Positions 37,061 through 46,037 of a stretch of 64,000 nucleotides of DNA are shown piece by piece. Within the stretch, counting starts at the first letter, position 1. Every line of letters begins with the position of its first letter. The stretch is taken from assembly GCA_024743405.1 (NCBI GenBank), contig JANSWP010000016.1:29492-93491 (forward strand). The letters run 5' to 3'. Under the pieces are notes generated by a model. That model ran no database searches. It worked only from the letters and a program-made list of their open reading frames with translations, and was not told the DNA's origin. A program made the translations under genes and the position numbers. The DNA is from Bacteroidota bacterium. GTDB taxonomy: Bacteria; Bacteroidota; Bacteroidia; Chitinophagales; Saprospiraceae.

Positions 37061-39658
37061 ATGAATCAATACTTTACACCTAATAATAATATTCGTTTTA
37101 TGCGTTTTCTAATCATTGCTTTTGCCTTTCTTTTTTCAAACTTCGTGTACGGACAATCCTGTAATTATTCATTAGAAATGTATGATTCTTGGGGAGATGG
37201 TTGGAATGGAGGTTCTACTGTCACCATAACTGTTGGTGGCATTTCAAACGATTTTACATTAGCAACTGGACTTGAAGAAACGGTGTCTTTTCCGGTAAAT
37301 GAAGGTGACAATATTACAGTAGAATATGCTCCAGGAAGCATTGAATTTGAAGTTTCTTATGCTATTTTTGATGCAGATGGCATCCAGATATTTGCGGACG
37401 GGCAACCACCTCAAACAGGATTGGTTTTTTCTACTACCGGTACTTGTCCTATTTGTCCTCGAGTGTCACCAAACGATGTTAGCCTTTTATCGACTACAGA
37501 TATAACAGCCTCTATGTCGTGGCCCGTTTCGTCGGGAGCTCAAAACTATATTATTGAGTATGGCCCTGCGGGTTTTCCTTTAGGCTGGGGAAATACAGAT
37601 GAAACAACTTCTTCTTTTATTACGATAGGCGGACTGAACCCTTGTGTAGAGTACGAAGCTTATATCTATTCTGTTTGTGGTATTGATTCATTGAGTACAC
37701 CGTCTGGTCCCATTGCTTTTACCACAACTTGGTCTGAAAACCCTGTGAGTGGTCCTTGTGATTATACGGTCAATATGTTTAGCCAAAATGGTTTTGGTTG
37801 GGGGTCAGCATCTTTAGCTGTTGATGTAGCTGGCAATTCTACCCAATTTGATTTCTTTTTTGGCAATCAACAAACACTAACCATTCCTGCCAATGGTGGA
37901 GACTTGATCACTATTGGATTTAATAGTGGTTTCGATGACGGAAATGTGAGTTATGAAATAGTCGATAACAATGGTAATATTGTCTTTTCCGATGGAGATT
38001 TCCCTCAAATAGGTTCCGTTTTTCAAGTTGTGGCTTGTGCGACTTGTAATATTCCCGGCAAATTTAGAATGTATGATATCAATGCCGATAACGCCAAAGT
38101 CACGTGGGATTTGACACCAAATCCAACTGGTGAATTTGAAGTAGAATATGGTCCTTTGGGCTTTACAAAAGGTACTGGTACAATTGTAAGTTTAGAGATG
38201 GATGAAACAGAGGCTCAATTAGTCAATTTAATGGAAAACGCTTATTACGACGTTTATATTCAAACGGTTTGTGATACCTCAAATAGAAGCAAACCTATCG
38301 GTCCTATCACTTTCCAAACTTTGTTTTTCAATGATGTCGGTGTTGTTGGGGTTAATAACCCTTCGGATGATAAATGTGTATACGAGACAGATGAAAAAGT
38401 AGAGATTTTGATTAGAAACTTCGGTCAAAAACCTCAAACCCTATTCAATTTTAGATATGCCGTCAATGGTGAACCAATTGCCATTCCTATTCCAATGGAT
38501 GGGTTCTACACAGGGGTTATAGGCAATGATAGCATTCAATATATTGAGTTTGAGACAGAATATGACTTCTCCATCCCAGGTTATTATTTCATCGAAGCTT
38601 GGACTGAATTGGAAGAAGACAGCGACGTGGCTAATGATACTTTTGCTTTTGAAATCATCACAGCATATCCAAAACCACTCGAAGAAGATTTTGAAACAGG
38701 CATTTATCCGGAAACTTGGACCTCCAGTAATGGCGGTTTTATCTATGCTCCTGGCGAACATAATAACCCAACGAGTATCATCGGTGGCAATTTATATTCT
38801 GGCGTTCAAACATGGGAAAACACCACTCCAAATATCGGTTTAATTAATGCGGATGATGTACTTTCTTTCGATTACCGTTTTGTCGATTGGTTTGCAGGAA
38901 TTGACCCAACTATTTTAAGCGGAACAGATAGGTTGGAAGTTCAAATTTCGACTGACTGTGGCGATACGTTTGAGACGGTTTATACCATTGATTCTACAAA
39001 CCATATCGTCAGTAGTGATTTTGTCACTGCGGAGGTACCACTTACTGATTACGAAGGACAGGCTATTTCGATAAGGTTTAAAGCCAATTGGGGGTCTATT
39101 AATGGTGGGGATTATTGGTGTGATTTAGATAATATTAATATCCCTGGCTGTCCTGAAAACTTTGGACTTTTTGCCAATTCTACAGTTGCCAATGAGGTTA
39201 GTGGAGAACTCAATGGTTCCATTGATGCAGTTCCTCTATTTGGGGTTGGTCCATTCACTTATTTATGGAATACTGGAGCACAAACTCAATCCATTACGAA
39301 TCTGCCAGCAGGACTTTACTCGCTTACAATCACTGATGCAAATGGATGTATCGATGAGGAAATTTTTGAGGTTAATTCTATAGTTGGGACAGAAGAGTTG
39401 GTAGAAATTAATGAAATGAAGCTATTTCCAAATCCAACTTCTGGAATGGCCAATTTGGAAGTTTCCCTATCAAAATCATCTGATTTAACCATTCAGGTTT
39501 TTAATTCCAATGGAATACAGGTTTTAGAAAAAGAGGCAGCTAATATTTCAGAAACCTTACTTGAAATAGACCTAAACAATCAAGTAACAGGAATGTATTT
39601 CGTCAGAATATTAACGGAACATCAATCTTTTATTGAGCGATTGATGATCTCTAAATAG
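37061..39658 (+). CDS. Large secreted adhesin-like protein with T9SS type A tail
   Basis: 865 residues (852 if the ATG at 37100 is used, which places the signal peptide at the very start). Two related beta modules begin CNYSLEMYDSWGDGW and CDYTVNMFSQNGFGW, each followed by a fibronectin III-like domain. A CARDB-like domain, a jelly-roll module (about 545-700) and a SprB-like repeat (GPFTYLWNTGAQTQSITNL) follow. The last about 80 residues are a type A sorting domain (LFPNPTSGMANLEV, GMYFVRI). Likely exported to the cell surface by T9SS; ligand unknown. Confidence 0.9.
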   Translation: MNQYFTPNNNIRFMRFLIIAFAFLFSNFVYGQSCNYSLEMYDSWGDGWNGGSTVTITVGGISNDFTLATGLEETVSFPVNEGDNITVEYAPGSIEFEVSYAIFDADGIQIFADGQPPQTGLVFSTTGTCPICPRVSPNDVSLLSTTDITASMSWPVSSGAQNYIIEYGPAGFPLGWGNTDETTSSFITIGGLNPCVEYEAYIYSVCGIDSLSTPSGPIAFTTTWSENPVSGPCDYTVNMFSQNGFGWGSASLAVDVAGNSTQFDFFFGNQQTLTIPANGGDLITIGFNSGFDDGNVSYEIVDNNGNIVFSDGDFPQIGSVFQVVACATCNIPGKFRMYDINADNAKVTWDLTPNPTGEFEVEYGPLGFTKGTGTIVSLEMDETEAQLVNLMENAYYDVYIQTVCDTSNRSKPIGPITFQTLFFNDVGVVGVNNPSDDKCVYETDEKVEILIRNFGQKPQTLFNFRYAVNGEPIAIPIPMDGFYTGVIGNDSIQYIEFETEYDFSIPGYYFIEAWTELEEDSDVANDTFAFEIITAYPKPLEEDFETGIYPETWTSSNGGFIYAPGEHNNPTSIIGGNLYSGVQTWENTTPNIGLINADDVLSFDYRFVDWFAGIDPTILSGTDRLEVQISTDCGDTFETVYTIDSTNHIVSSDFVTAEVPLTDYEGQAISIRFKANWGSINGGDYWCDLDNINIPGCPENFGLFANSTVANEVSGELNGSIDAVPLFGVGPFTYLWNTGAQTQSITNLPAGLYSLTITDANGCIDEEIFEVNSIVGTEELVEINEMKLFPNPTSGMANLEVSLSKSSDLTIQVFNSNGIQVLEKEAANISETLLEIDLNNQVTGMYFVRILTEHQSFIERLMISK

Positions 39659-39680
39659 CGTTTCTTTCATCAAAATATAA

Positions 39681-39717
39681 AACGTTGGATGCCTACATAA
39701 GTATCCGACGTTTTTAT
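39681..39717 (+). terminator. Terminator after the T9SS cargo gene
   Basis: A 10-bp stem AACGTTGGAT/ATCCGACGTT with one G-U pair, followed by T5. It lies 22 bases past the stop of the 37061-39658 gene. Confidence 0.75.
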
Positions 39718-39743
39718 TTGGAATAAGGCATTCAATACTATGT

Positions 39744-39784
39744 GTGCTTGGACAGAAATAAGTTCCATATTTCTATCCAAGCAC
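39744..39784. mobile_element. Family C minimal element, end repeats only (C3)
   Basis: GTGCTTGGACAGAAATA (39744-39760) and its complement (39768-39784, one mismatch) around a 7-base spacer. The sequence matches the end repeats of C1 (TAAGTG...TGGACA). It can be read as a fully deleted element. Confidence 0.5.
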
Positions 39785-39864
39785 TTAGTTTTGATGCGAA
39801 AATCGCCACTCTTCATATTAATATTTTCTACCTTCAACCCTCACAATCCAACAACAAGTTCGAT

Positions 39865-42423
39865 ATGAAACAATGCATCCTCACTTTATTCCTTACGCTT
39901 TTTTTAATTCAATATTCTTTCGCTCAAAATGATTATTTCTTTCCGAAAGACTTAACATTCAATAAAGGGATTCCTACTCCACAACAATTTTTGGGTTATA
40001 ATATCGGTGATTGGCATACGCGGCATGATCGCATGGTTTCTTATTTTGAGAAATTAGCTGAACTTTCAGAATTAGCAACTATTCAGACTATTGGTCATTC
40101 AAATGAACATCGTCCTCAAGTCGTTTTAACCATAACTTCAAAAAATAATCATACAAATTTAGAAGCCATACGAACCAAACACTTGAGTTTGGCAGAAGGT
40201 ACAATTCCAAAAGGCGGCTTTGCCAATATGCCAGTAGTCGTTTTACTCGGTTTTAATGTTCATGGAAATGAACCATCCGGAATGGAAGCAGCCCTTTTAA
40301 GTGCTTACTATTTACTTGCAGCAAATTTTGAAGGACGAAAAGAAGCCATGGAAAATGCGGTCTTTATGATTGATCCTACTTACAATCCAGATGGACGAGA
40401 CCGACATTCTAATTGGGTAAATATGCATAAAGGATTTCCGCCGGTGGCTGATGGAATGGATAGAGAGCATAATGAAGTTTGGCCACGCGGTCGTACGAAT
40501 CATTATTGGTTTGATTTAAATCGGGACTGGCTGCCATTGGCACAAGTTGAGAGCCAAAACCGAATGGCTTTTTATCATAAATGGTTGCCCAATGTAGCGA
40601 CAGATTTTCATGAGATGGGTACCAATGCCACCTATTTTTTCGAGCCAACCAAACCTTATGGTTCTGAAAACCCAATTGTTGGACGAAGGAATTATGATGA
40701 ATTGAATGTGATTTTTGCCAAGTATTTTCAAAATGCCTTGGATGAGATTGGGTCGCTTTATTATACCAAAGAATCTTTTGATAATTCTTATCCAGGCTAT
40801 GGTTCCACTTATCCTGATATGATGGGTGGTTTGGGTTTATTATTTGAGCAGGCAAGTTCGCGAGGGCATTTGCAACATACTCAGACAAAAGATATCTCTT
40901 TTGCTTTTACGATTAGAAATCAGCTAAGATCGAGCATAGCGACAATTCAGGCTTCCGTTGATAATCGAGAATTGTTACTAAAATATCAGGCCGACTTCTT
41001 TAAAGAAGGCTATAAAAAGGCAAATCAAAGTCGAACAAAAGCCTATATTTTCGGAGATGAATACGATTATAATCGAACTCGTCTATTCGCCAAATATCTG
41101 CAAAAACATCATGTCAAAGTCCATCATTTAGATGAGGATAAAACGGTAAATGGCATCACTTTCAAAAAAGGTCAGGCCTTCTTTGTTCCCAATAATCAAA
41201 TGCAATATCGAATGGTTCAAACGATCTTTGAGCCTGTCAAAGAATTTTACGATTCAGTATTTTATGACGCTTCCGCTTGGACAGTTGCATTGGCTTATGA
41301 TATGCCCTATGCAAGGATGGGCACATCAAAATTAGGTGCTGAAGTAACGATGCATGACCTTTCCCCTAAACGGCGAAATGTTCAAAAAGCCAAGTATGCT
41401 TACCTTTTTGATTGGTCAGATTATTCGGCGCCAAAAGCCTTGAATTATTTACAAGAAAATGGCGTATTTACCAAGGTAGCTGCCAAACCATTTACGATAG
41501 AAAAAGACGGTCAAAAACGTAATTTTCATTATGGCACTATTCTAATTTCAGTAGCAGATCAAGAGCTCACAGAAGAGGAGCTACATAAAAAAGTACTTAG
41601 AGCTAGTCAGATCGCAAATATTGAAATTATAAGTATTTCGACTGGTTTAAACCTCGCTGGACCAGATTTAGGAAGCCCAAATTTTGCGACTCTTTCTCCT
41701 CCAAAAATTGCCATGCTTTTGGGAGACGGTGTGTCAGGATATGAAGCAGGAGAAGTATGGCATCTATTGGATACCAAATTAAATATGCCTATTTCAAAAG
41801 TAGATATTTTGAATTTTGGTAGAATGAATTTAAATGATTATACGACGTTAATTCTTGTTTCTGGCAGTTATCGAAATTTCAGTGAAAATCAAATTTTACA
41901 AATTCGAAAATGGACAGAAAGTGGGGGTACTTTAATTACCCTACGACAAGGCACAAACTGGGTAATTCGGGAAGGAATTGCAAAAGAAACTTTCAAAAAA
42001 CCTTCTTCAAATGGCATAAAAAAAGAAACGCGATTTGATTTTGAAACAGCCAGAAATCGTTCAGGTGCAAAGGCGATTGGAGGATCGGTTTATTTGACAA
42101 ATTTAGATATTACACATCCTTTAGGTTTTGGATATCATCGTCGTACATTACCTGTTTATCGCAATCATTCCATTTTTGTGGAACCTAGTAAAAATGCTTT
42201 TAGTACTGTTGCAAAATATACCGACAATCCTCACTTAGACGGTTATCTTCACCCGGATAATTTAGAAATGATTAAGAATTCTGCCTCACTTTTGGTCAGC
42301 CGAGTAGGCTCTGGACGTGCTATATTATTTGTGGACAATCCCAATTTCAGAGGTTTTTGGTATGGCACTAACCGATTGTTTTTTAATGCTTTGTTTTTTG
42401 GAGAGCATGTTAGGGTACCTTAG
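39865..42423 (+). CDS. Secreted M14 family zinc carboxypeptidase
   Basis: 852 residues from the ATG at 39865, where a signal peptide (ending SFAQ) begins; an upstream in-frame extension would run back into element C3. M14 zinc ligands HGNEPSG (H..E) and the distal histidine in DFHEMG are present, with substrate residues NPDGRDR and LNRDW and the catalytic glutamate in LFEQASSRG. A C-terminal glutaminase-like Rossmann domain (about 600-720, AMLLGDGVSGYEA and LILVSGSY) is typical of large secreted M14 proteins of this phylum. No T9SS tail is evident. Confidence 0.93.
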   Translation: MKQCILTLFLTLFLIQYSFAQNDYFFPKDLTFNKGIPTPQQFLGYNIGDWHTRHDRMVSYFEKLAELSELATIQTIGHSNEHRPQVVLTITSKNNHTNLEAIRTKHLSLAEGTIPKGGFANMPVVVLLGFNVHGNEPSGMEAALLSAYYLLAANFEGRKEAMENAVFMIDPTYNPDGRDRHSNWVNMHKGFPPVADGMDREHNEVWPRGRTNHYWFDLNRDWLPLAQVESQNRMAFYHKWLPNVATDFHEMGTNATYFFEPTKPYGSENPIVGRRNYDELNVIFAKYFQNALDEIGSLYYTKESFDNSYPGYGSTYPDMMGGLGLLFEQASSRGHLQHTQTKDISFAFTIRNQLRSSIATIQASVDNRELLLKYQADFFKEGYKKANQSRTKAYIFGDEYDYNRTRLFAKYLQKHHVKVHHLDEDKTVNGITFKKGQAFFVPNNQMQYRMVQTIFEPVKEFYDSVFYDASAWTVALAYDMPYARMGTSKLGAEVTMHDLSPKRRNVQKAKYAYLFDWSDYSAPKALNYLQENGVFTKVAAKPFTIEKDGQKRNFHYGTILISVADQELTEEELHKKVLRASQIANIEIISISTGLNLAGPDLGSPNFATLSPPKIAMLLGDGVSGYEAGEVWHLLDTKLNMPISKVDILNFGRMNLNDYTTLILVSGSYRNFSENQILQIRKWTESGGTLITLRQGTNWVIREGIAKETFKKPSSNGIKKETRFDFETARNRSGAKAIGGSVYLTNLDITHPLGFGYHRRTLPVYRNHSIFVEPSKNAFSTVAKYTDNPHLDGYLHPDNLEMIKNSASLLVSRVGSGRAILFVDNPNFRGFWYGTNRLFFNALFFGEHVRVP

Positions 42424-42520
42424 TTTCTTTCAAGTTATTCCTTGCGTTTTTGTGGCAAAAAAACTTTTAAACCTTTCTGAATCAGGTGTCAGATATCAGG
42501 TCAAAAATTAAAATTTTCTC

Positions 42521-42548
42521 TCAGGTGTGAGAAAACCCTCATACCTGA
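42521..42548. terminator. Hairpin between convergent genes
   Basis: TCAGGTGTGAG/CTCATACCTGA forms an 11-bp stem with one G-U pair and a 6-base loop. It lies between the converging M14 and beta-helix genes. No clear T-run follows on either strand. Confidence 0.4.
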
Positions 42549-42595
42549 CTCCTATGGTACTCTCTGCCAGGTTAGGAATGGAGCACAATTAAGAA

Positions 42596-43627
42596 TTAAA
42601 TCCTTTTGACTTTCACCTCTTGTATTCGTGCGTCGCCTTTTCCAATTTGATAAAAAGGATTTCCTTCGTGTGAAACATTATCTAGAAAATTACAATTATT
42701 TACATCAAAAGATCTAGACTTAAAAGAGCCATCATAGATGATACTTCCTCTAGACATTGCCCGATTTGAGGCAAACTGACAATTGGTCAATTGTCCGTAT
42801 CCATTTCCATTGAATGAATAATTGAAGATACATCCTCCATTATTACTTTCATTTAATTGAAAAATAGTTCCTCTTACTACCAAATTGGATTGACCTTCCA
42901 ATCGGCAATCATTATAAATGGCGCCCCCATCAGACATAGCAACATTCCCAATGAATTGTGAATTGATGATAATTATTGAATTATCAGATTTTAATGCATT
43001 ATTGTAAATAGCGCCCCCGTCAATGGCCTTATTGTCCCTAAAAATACAATTACGAACGATTGGTGAAGAGATACTTTTTCCAACCTCATTGTACCAGCCA
43101 CCTCCAGATCTACTACGACTTCCCTGTTGAGCTTTGTACTCATTTGCATTCCCACCTTCGATATAAAACCCATCAATTACAGTATCTCCATTTGCCTCAT
43201 AAGTATAGATGACACTATATGCATTATCATTGTTGGAAAGTGACCCTATCGCCCCACTCAAAATAGTTTGATAAAGCAGTGGTTTACGCTCTATGCAACT
43301 CGTTTCTTGTCCTGAAAAGCCTCCATATAGTTTTATTCCCTTTGGAATTTGAAAAGAAGCATTTCTGTCATTCGTCTCCGTTGTGTAATAAATTCCGTTT
43401 GCAATCCATATTTCAGTTCCATAAGTAGCCTTTCGTATTGCCTGATGAAGATTCCCCATGGCTTGGCTCCAAGATGATCCATCACCATTTGCATTAGATT
43501 TTACATAGATGATATCATTACTTGCAAATAAGAACACAGGAAAAAAAACAATAAAAAAGAAGAGAACAATTTGATGAACTGATAAAATAAAAGATCCCCT
43601 TAGCCGATGTTTAAATCTAAAGCACAT
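42596..43627 (-). CDS. Secreted right-handed beta-helix protein
   Basis: 343 residues. A signal sequence (hydrophobic segment about 17-35) is followed by YVKSNANGDGSSWSQAMGNL and a run of short beta-helix turns with CIFRDNKAIDGGAIYN, FIGNVAMSDGGAIYN and similar, as in polymorphic-membrane-protein/pectate-lyase-like folds. Most relatives are much longer and end in a T9SS tail. This one stops after about eight turns without one, so it may be shortened or exported otherwise. Confidence 0.82.
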   Translation of the reverse strand: MCFRFKHRLRGSFILSVHQIVLFFFIVFFPVFLFASNDIIYVKSNANGDGSSWSQAMGNLHQAIRKATYGTEIWIANGIYYTTETNDRNASFQIPKGIKLYGGFSGQETSCIERKPLLYQTILSGAIGSLSNNDNAYSVIYTYEANGDTVIDGFYIEGGNANEYKAQQGSRSRSGGGWYNEVGKSISSPIVRNCIFRDNKAIDGGAIYNNALKSDNSIIIINSQFIGNVAMSDGGAIYNDCRLEGQSNLVVRGTIFQLNESNNGGCIFNYSFNGNGYGQLTNCQFASNRAMSRGSIIYDGSFKSRSFDVNNCNFLDNVSHEGNPFYQIGKGDARIQEVKVKRI

Positions 43628-44025
43628 TTAAAGTTAAATTAAAAGATTAACTGCATAGGTCACTGATCTCACAAGAAGTCAATTCCTGTAAAGTCAATTG
43701 CGTTTTGTCTATCCTAAATACTATTCAAGATAGACCTTTCGCATAACCGAGGTTGCCTGTGTGTTGCTTATAGTTTTTGAATAAAATGATTGGACGGGAA
43801 TGAACCTCTGAAAGTATTAGGCTTTTCCGTCAAAAAAGTCATGAAAAAATTAGAAGGGGGAATAACAATTAAGCTTTAATAGTTCGCGGGGGATGCGCAC
43901 AAATGCTCTTAGTTACCTCTGCATTTTTCATGCCTAAAATTTTTTATTCGCTTAATGAAGGAACTTGGATAAGGAATGAAGGATAAATAAGTTATAGATT
44001 TTGGACTGACCCTTTTTTTATTTAG
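43628..44025. other. Gap with no gene
   Basis: I see no gene here: start codons lead only to short frames with no recognisable product. A short inverted pair (TCTATC/GATAGA) near 43708-43735 is the only local structure. Element B2 begins at 44026. Confidence 0.5.
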
Positions 44026-44221
44026 GTAACGCCTAAAGAATAACTCAGACATTTGCCGATGTATTTTTTGAACTTTTGCGGCGTTAAAAATACTCCCCGA
44101 TGCACTGCATCCTGCGCTGGCTTGTGCCAGAAGGTACAAAGGCGAACGCAAAAAGTTTTTTGCATTACCAAAATCCAAAATCTACTATTTCAAATTGGCT
44201 GACTTATTTTTTAGCCGTTAC
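44026..44221. mobile_element. Family B element, longest copy B2
   Basis: 196 bases with 30/31-base imperfect inverted ends. The left begins GTAACGCCTAAAGAATAA (44026) and the complement of the right end begins GTAACGGCTAAAAAATAA (44221). Copy B1 (30252-30376) shares both ends. The inner 70 bases (around 44094-44165), absent from B1, contain short GC-rich inverted repeats. No real coding sequence. Confidence 0.82.
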
Positions 44222-44328
44222 TAAGGAGGCAAAAACGCAAGCGGTGCAGGGCATTTTTAATGTACTCAGATAAAAAAATTATCGCCCACATGTTGGTTTT
44301 GAGTTTTGCTTAAGAGTCTATGAGAAAG

Positions 44329-45855
44329 TCATACCCGTTCACCTAAAAAACCTAAGATATCTTCCACATATTTTCTATCATTTGAGAGGCGCGGCACTTT
44401 ACTTTGGCTGGTATATTTTCCTTTTGATTTAAGCCATTCATTGAAGGTTCCTGAAGGAACAGTATGCAGACTTAATTGCTCTAAGGCAATTCCTCTATAT
44501 CTTTTTGCTTCGTAATCTGAATTGATTTTTTGTAAATTTTGGTCTAAAAGTCGATTAAAGCGTGGCATATCATTGGGTGCTTTTGCAAATTCGATAAGCC
44601 ACTCGTGCCCTCCTTTGCCAGACCCCTTGAAATAAATAGGTGCCACTGTATAATCAGAAACGGTCGCCTCTATTTCATTGCAAGTCATCGCAATTGCTTT
44701 ATCTGTGTTTTCGACCATGACCTCTTCTCCAAATGCATTAACAAATTGTTTGGTACGACCACTAACTTTAATTTTATAAGGATATTTAGAAAGGAAAGTA
44801 ACCGTATCGCCAGGCGTATATCGCCAAAGTCCACCATTAGTAGAAATGACAATCGCATAGGTTTTTCCAACCTCTACTTCACCTAAAGGAATTGCCTTTG
44901 GAAACTCTTTTTCCCATTCGCCCATAGGTAGAAATTCGTAGTAGATACCATTTTCCAAGAGCAAGACCATTCCATCTTCCGAAAAATCATTTTGAGCCGC
45001 CATATAACCTTCGGAGGCATTATATATCTCTTGAAAGCTGATTTTATCAGAAGGCAAGAAAGATTCGAATTGCTTACGATATGGGGTAAAACTTACACCT
45101 CCATGAATATAACCTTGAAGATTTGGCCATACTTCCAACATATTATTGGCACCAGTCAATTCTAAAATTTTACGAAATAAAACCACCGTCCAAGTAGGGA
45201 CTCCACCAATCATAACTAGATCTTTCTCCTGACTGGTAATCCTTGCCATTCGCTCGATTTTCTCACCAAAATCAGCCATTAAAGCCGTCTCAAAATCAGG
45301 TGTCACAAATGGGCGAGCAACCCAAGGCATATGCTCTATCATAATAGCGGAAACATCTCCAAAAATAGTTCGAGGATGTGGTGGATAAGGGCTTAAACTT
45401 CCTCCCATCAACAAACTTTTGCATTCAAATTGACGCGCATCTGGTCGTTGGTGATAAAAAAAAGCCATGGTATCCCAGGTTCCTCGAATGTGACATTGCT
45501 TTAGGTTTTCGGTACTGACTGGAATAAATTTAGATTTATCGCTTGTAGTTCCAGATGATTTAGAGTACCAACGAACTTCATTGTGCCATAAAACATCTCG
45601 TTCGCCATTCATCATCCTTTCAATAAAAGGTTTTAATGATTCATAATCTTGAATGGGAACCCTTTCGGAAAATTGTTGAGGGTTTTTTAGACTCTTAAAA
45701 TCATATTTCTTACCCCATTCTGTATTTTTAGCCGTTTCAATCAATTGTTTCCAAACAGTAAACTGAACCGAATGTGGGTCATCCATGTAACGCTGAATGC
45801 GCTTCATACGGTGATGGTAGTACTCTTTAAAAAGGCTATTAACCAATTTTTTCAT
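44329..45855 (-). CDS. GH3-like acyl-acid amido synthetase family protein
   Basis: 508 residues, matching bacterial proteins of the GH3 auxin-responsive family. The adenylation motif SSGTTSDKSKFIPVS (about 108-122) binds ATP, and YNASEGYMAAQ and LWRYTPGDTV correspond to later core motifs. Plant members join amino acids to hormone acids; the bacterial role is not established. Stands alone. About 100 bases separate it from element B2 downstream. Confidence 0.9.
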   Translation of the reverse strand: MKKLVNSLFKEYYHHRMKRIQRYMDDPHSVQFTVWKQLIETAKNTEWGKKYDFKSLKNPQQFSERVPIQDYESLKPFIERMMNGERDVLWHNEVRWYSKSSGTTSDKSKFIPVSTENLKQCHIRGTWDTMAFFYHQRPDARQFECKSLLMGGSLSPYPPHPRTIFGDVSAIMIEHMPWVARPFVTPDFETALMADFGEKIERMARITSQEKDLVMIGGVPTWTVVLFRKILELTGANNMLEVWPNLQGYIHGGVSFTPYRKQFESFLPSDKISFQEIYNASEGYMAAQNDFSEDGMVLLLENGIYYEFLPMGEWEKEFPKAIPLGEVEVGKTYAIVISTNGGLWRYTPGDTVTFLSKYPYKIKVSGRTKQFVNAFGEEVMVENTDKAIAMTCNEIEATVSDYTVAPIYFKGSGKGGHEWLIEFAKAPNDMPRFNRLLDQNLQKINSDYEAKRYRGIALEQLSLHTVPSGTFNEWLKSKGKYTSQSKVPRLSNDRKYVEDILGFLGERV

Positions 45856-46037
45856 GGTATACTTGTCTGAGATAAGTTGTGTTTTCTGGTTAAAAATAGG
45901 AATTAATTTGAAATCACATTGATGACATTACTTTTATCACTATTAATCACTTCAAATAAACATTTTTGAATTTGGATTTTTTAAGAAAATATTATCATAC
46001 GCAATAATATTGCGCACTTGCTTTCCACCTTTGCAAT

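Noticed and set aside
39742..39864. N-terminal extension of the M14 carboxypeptidase
   Set aside because: It begins within element C3 and would place the signal peptide internally; the ATG at 39865 starts exactly at the signal.
43909..44178. An 89-codon minus-strand frame
   Set aside because: It lies mostly inside element B2 and its residues simply reflect the inverted repeats; no start context or homology.
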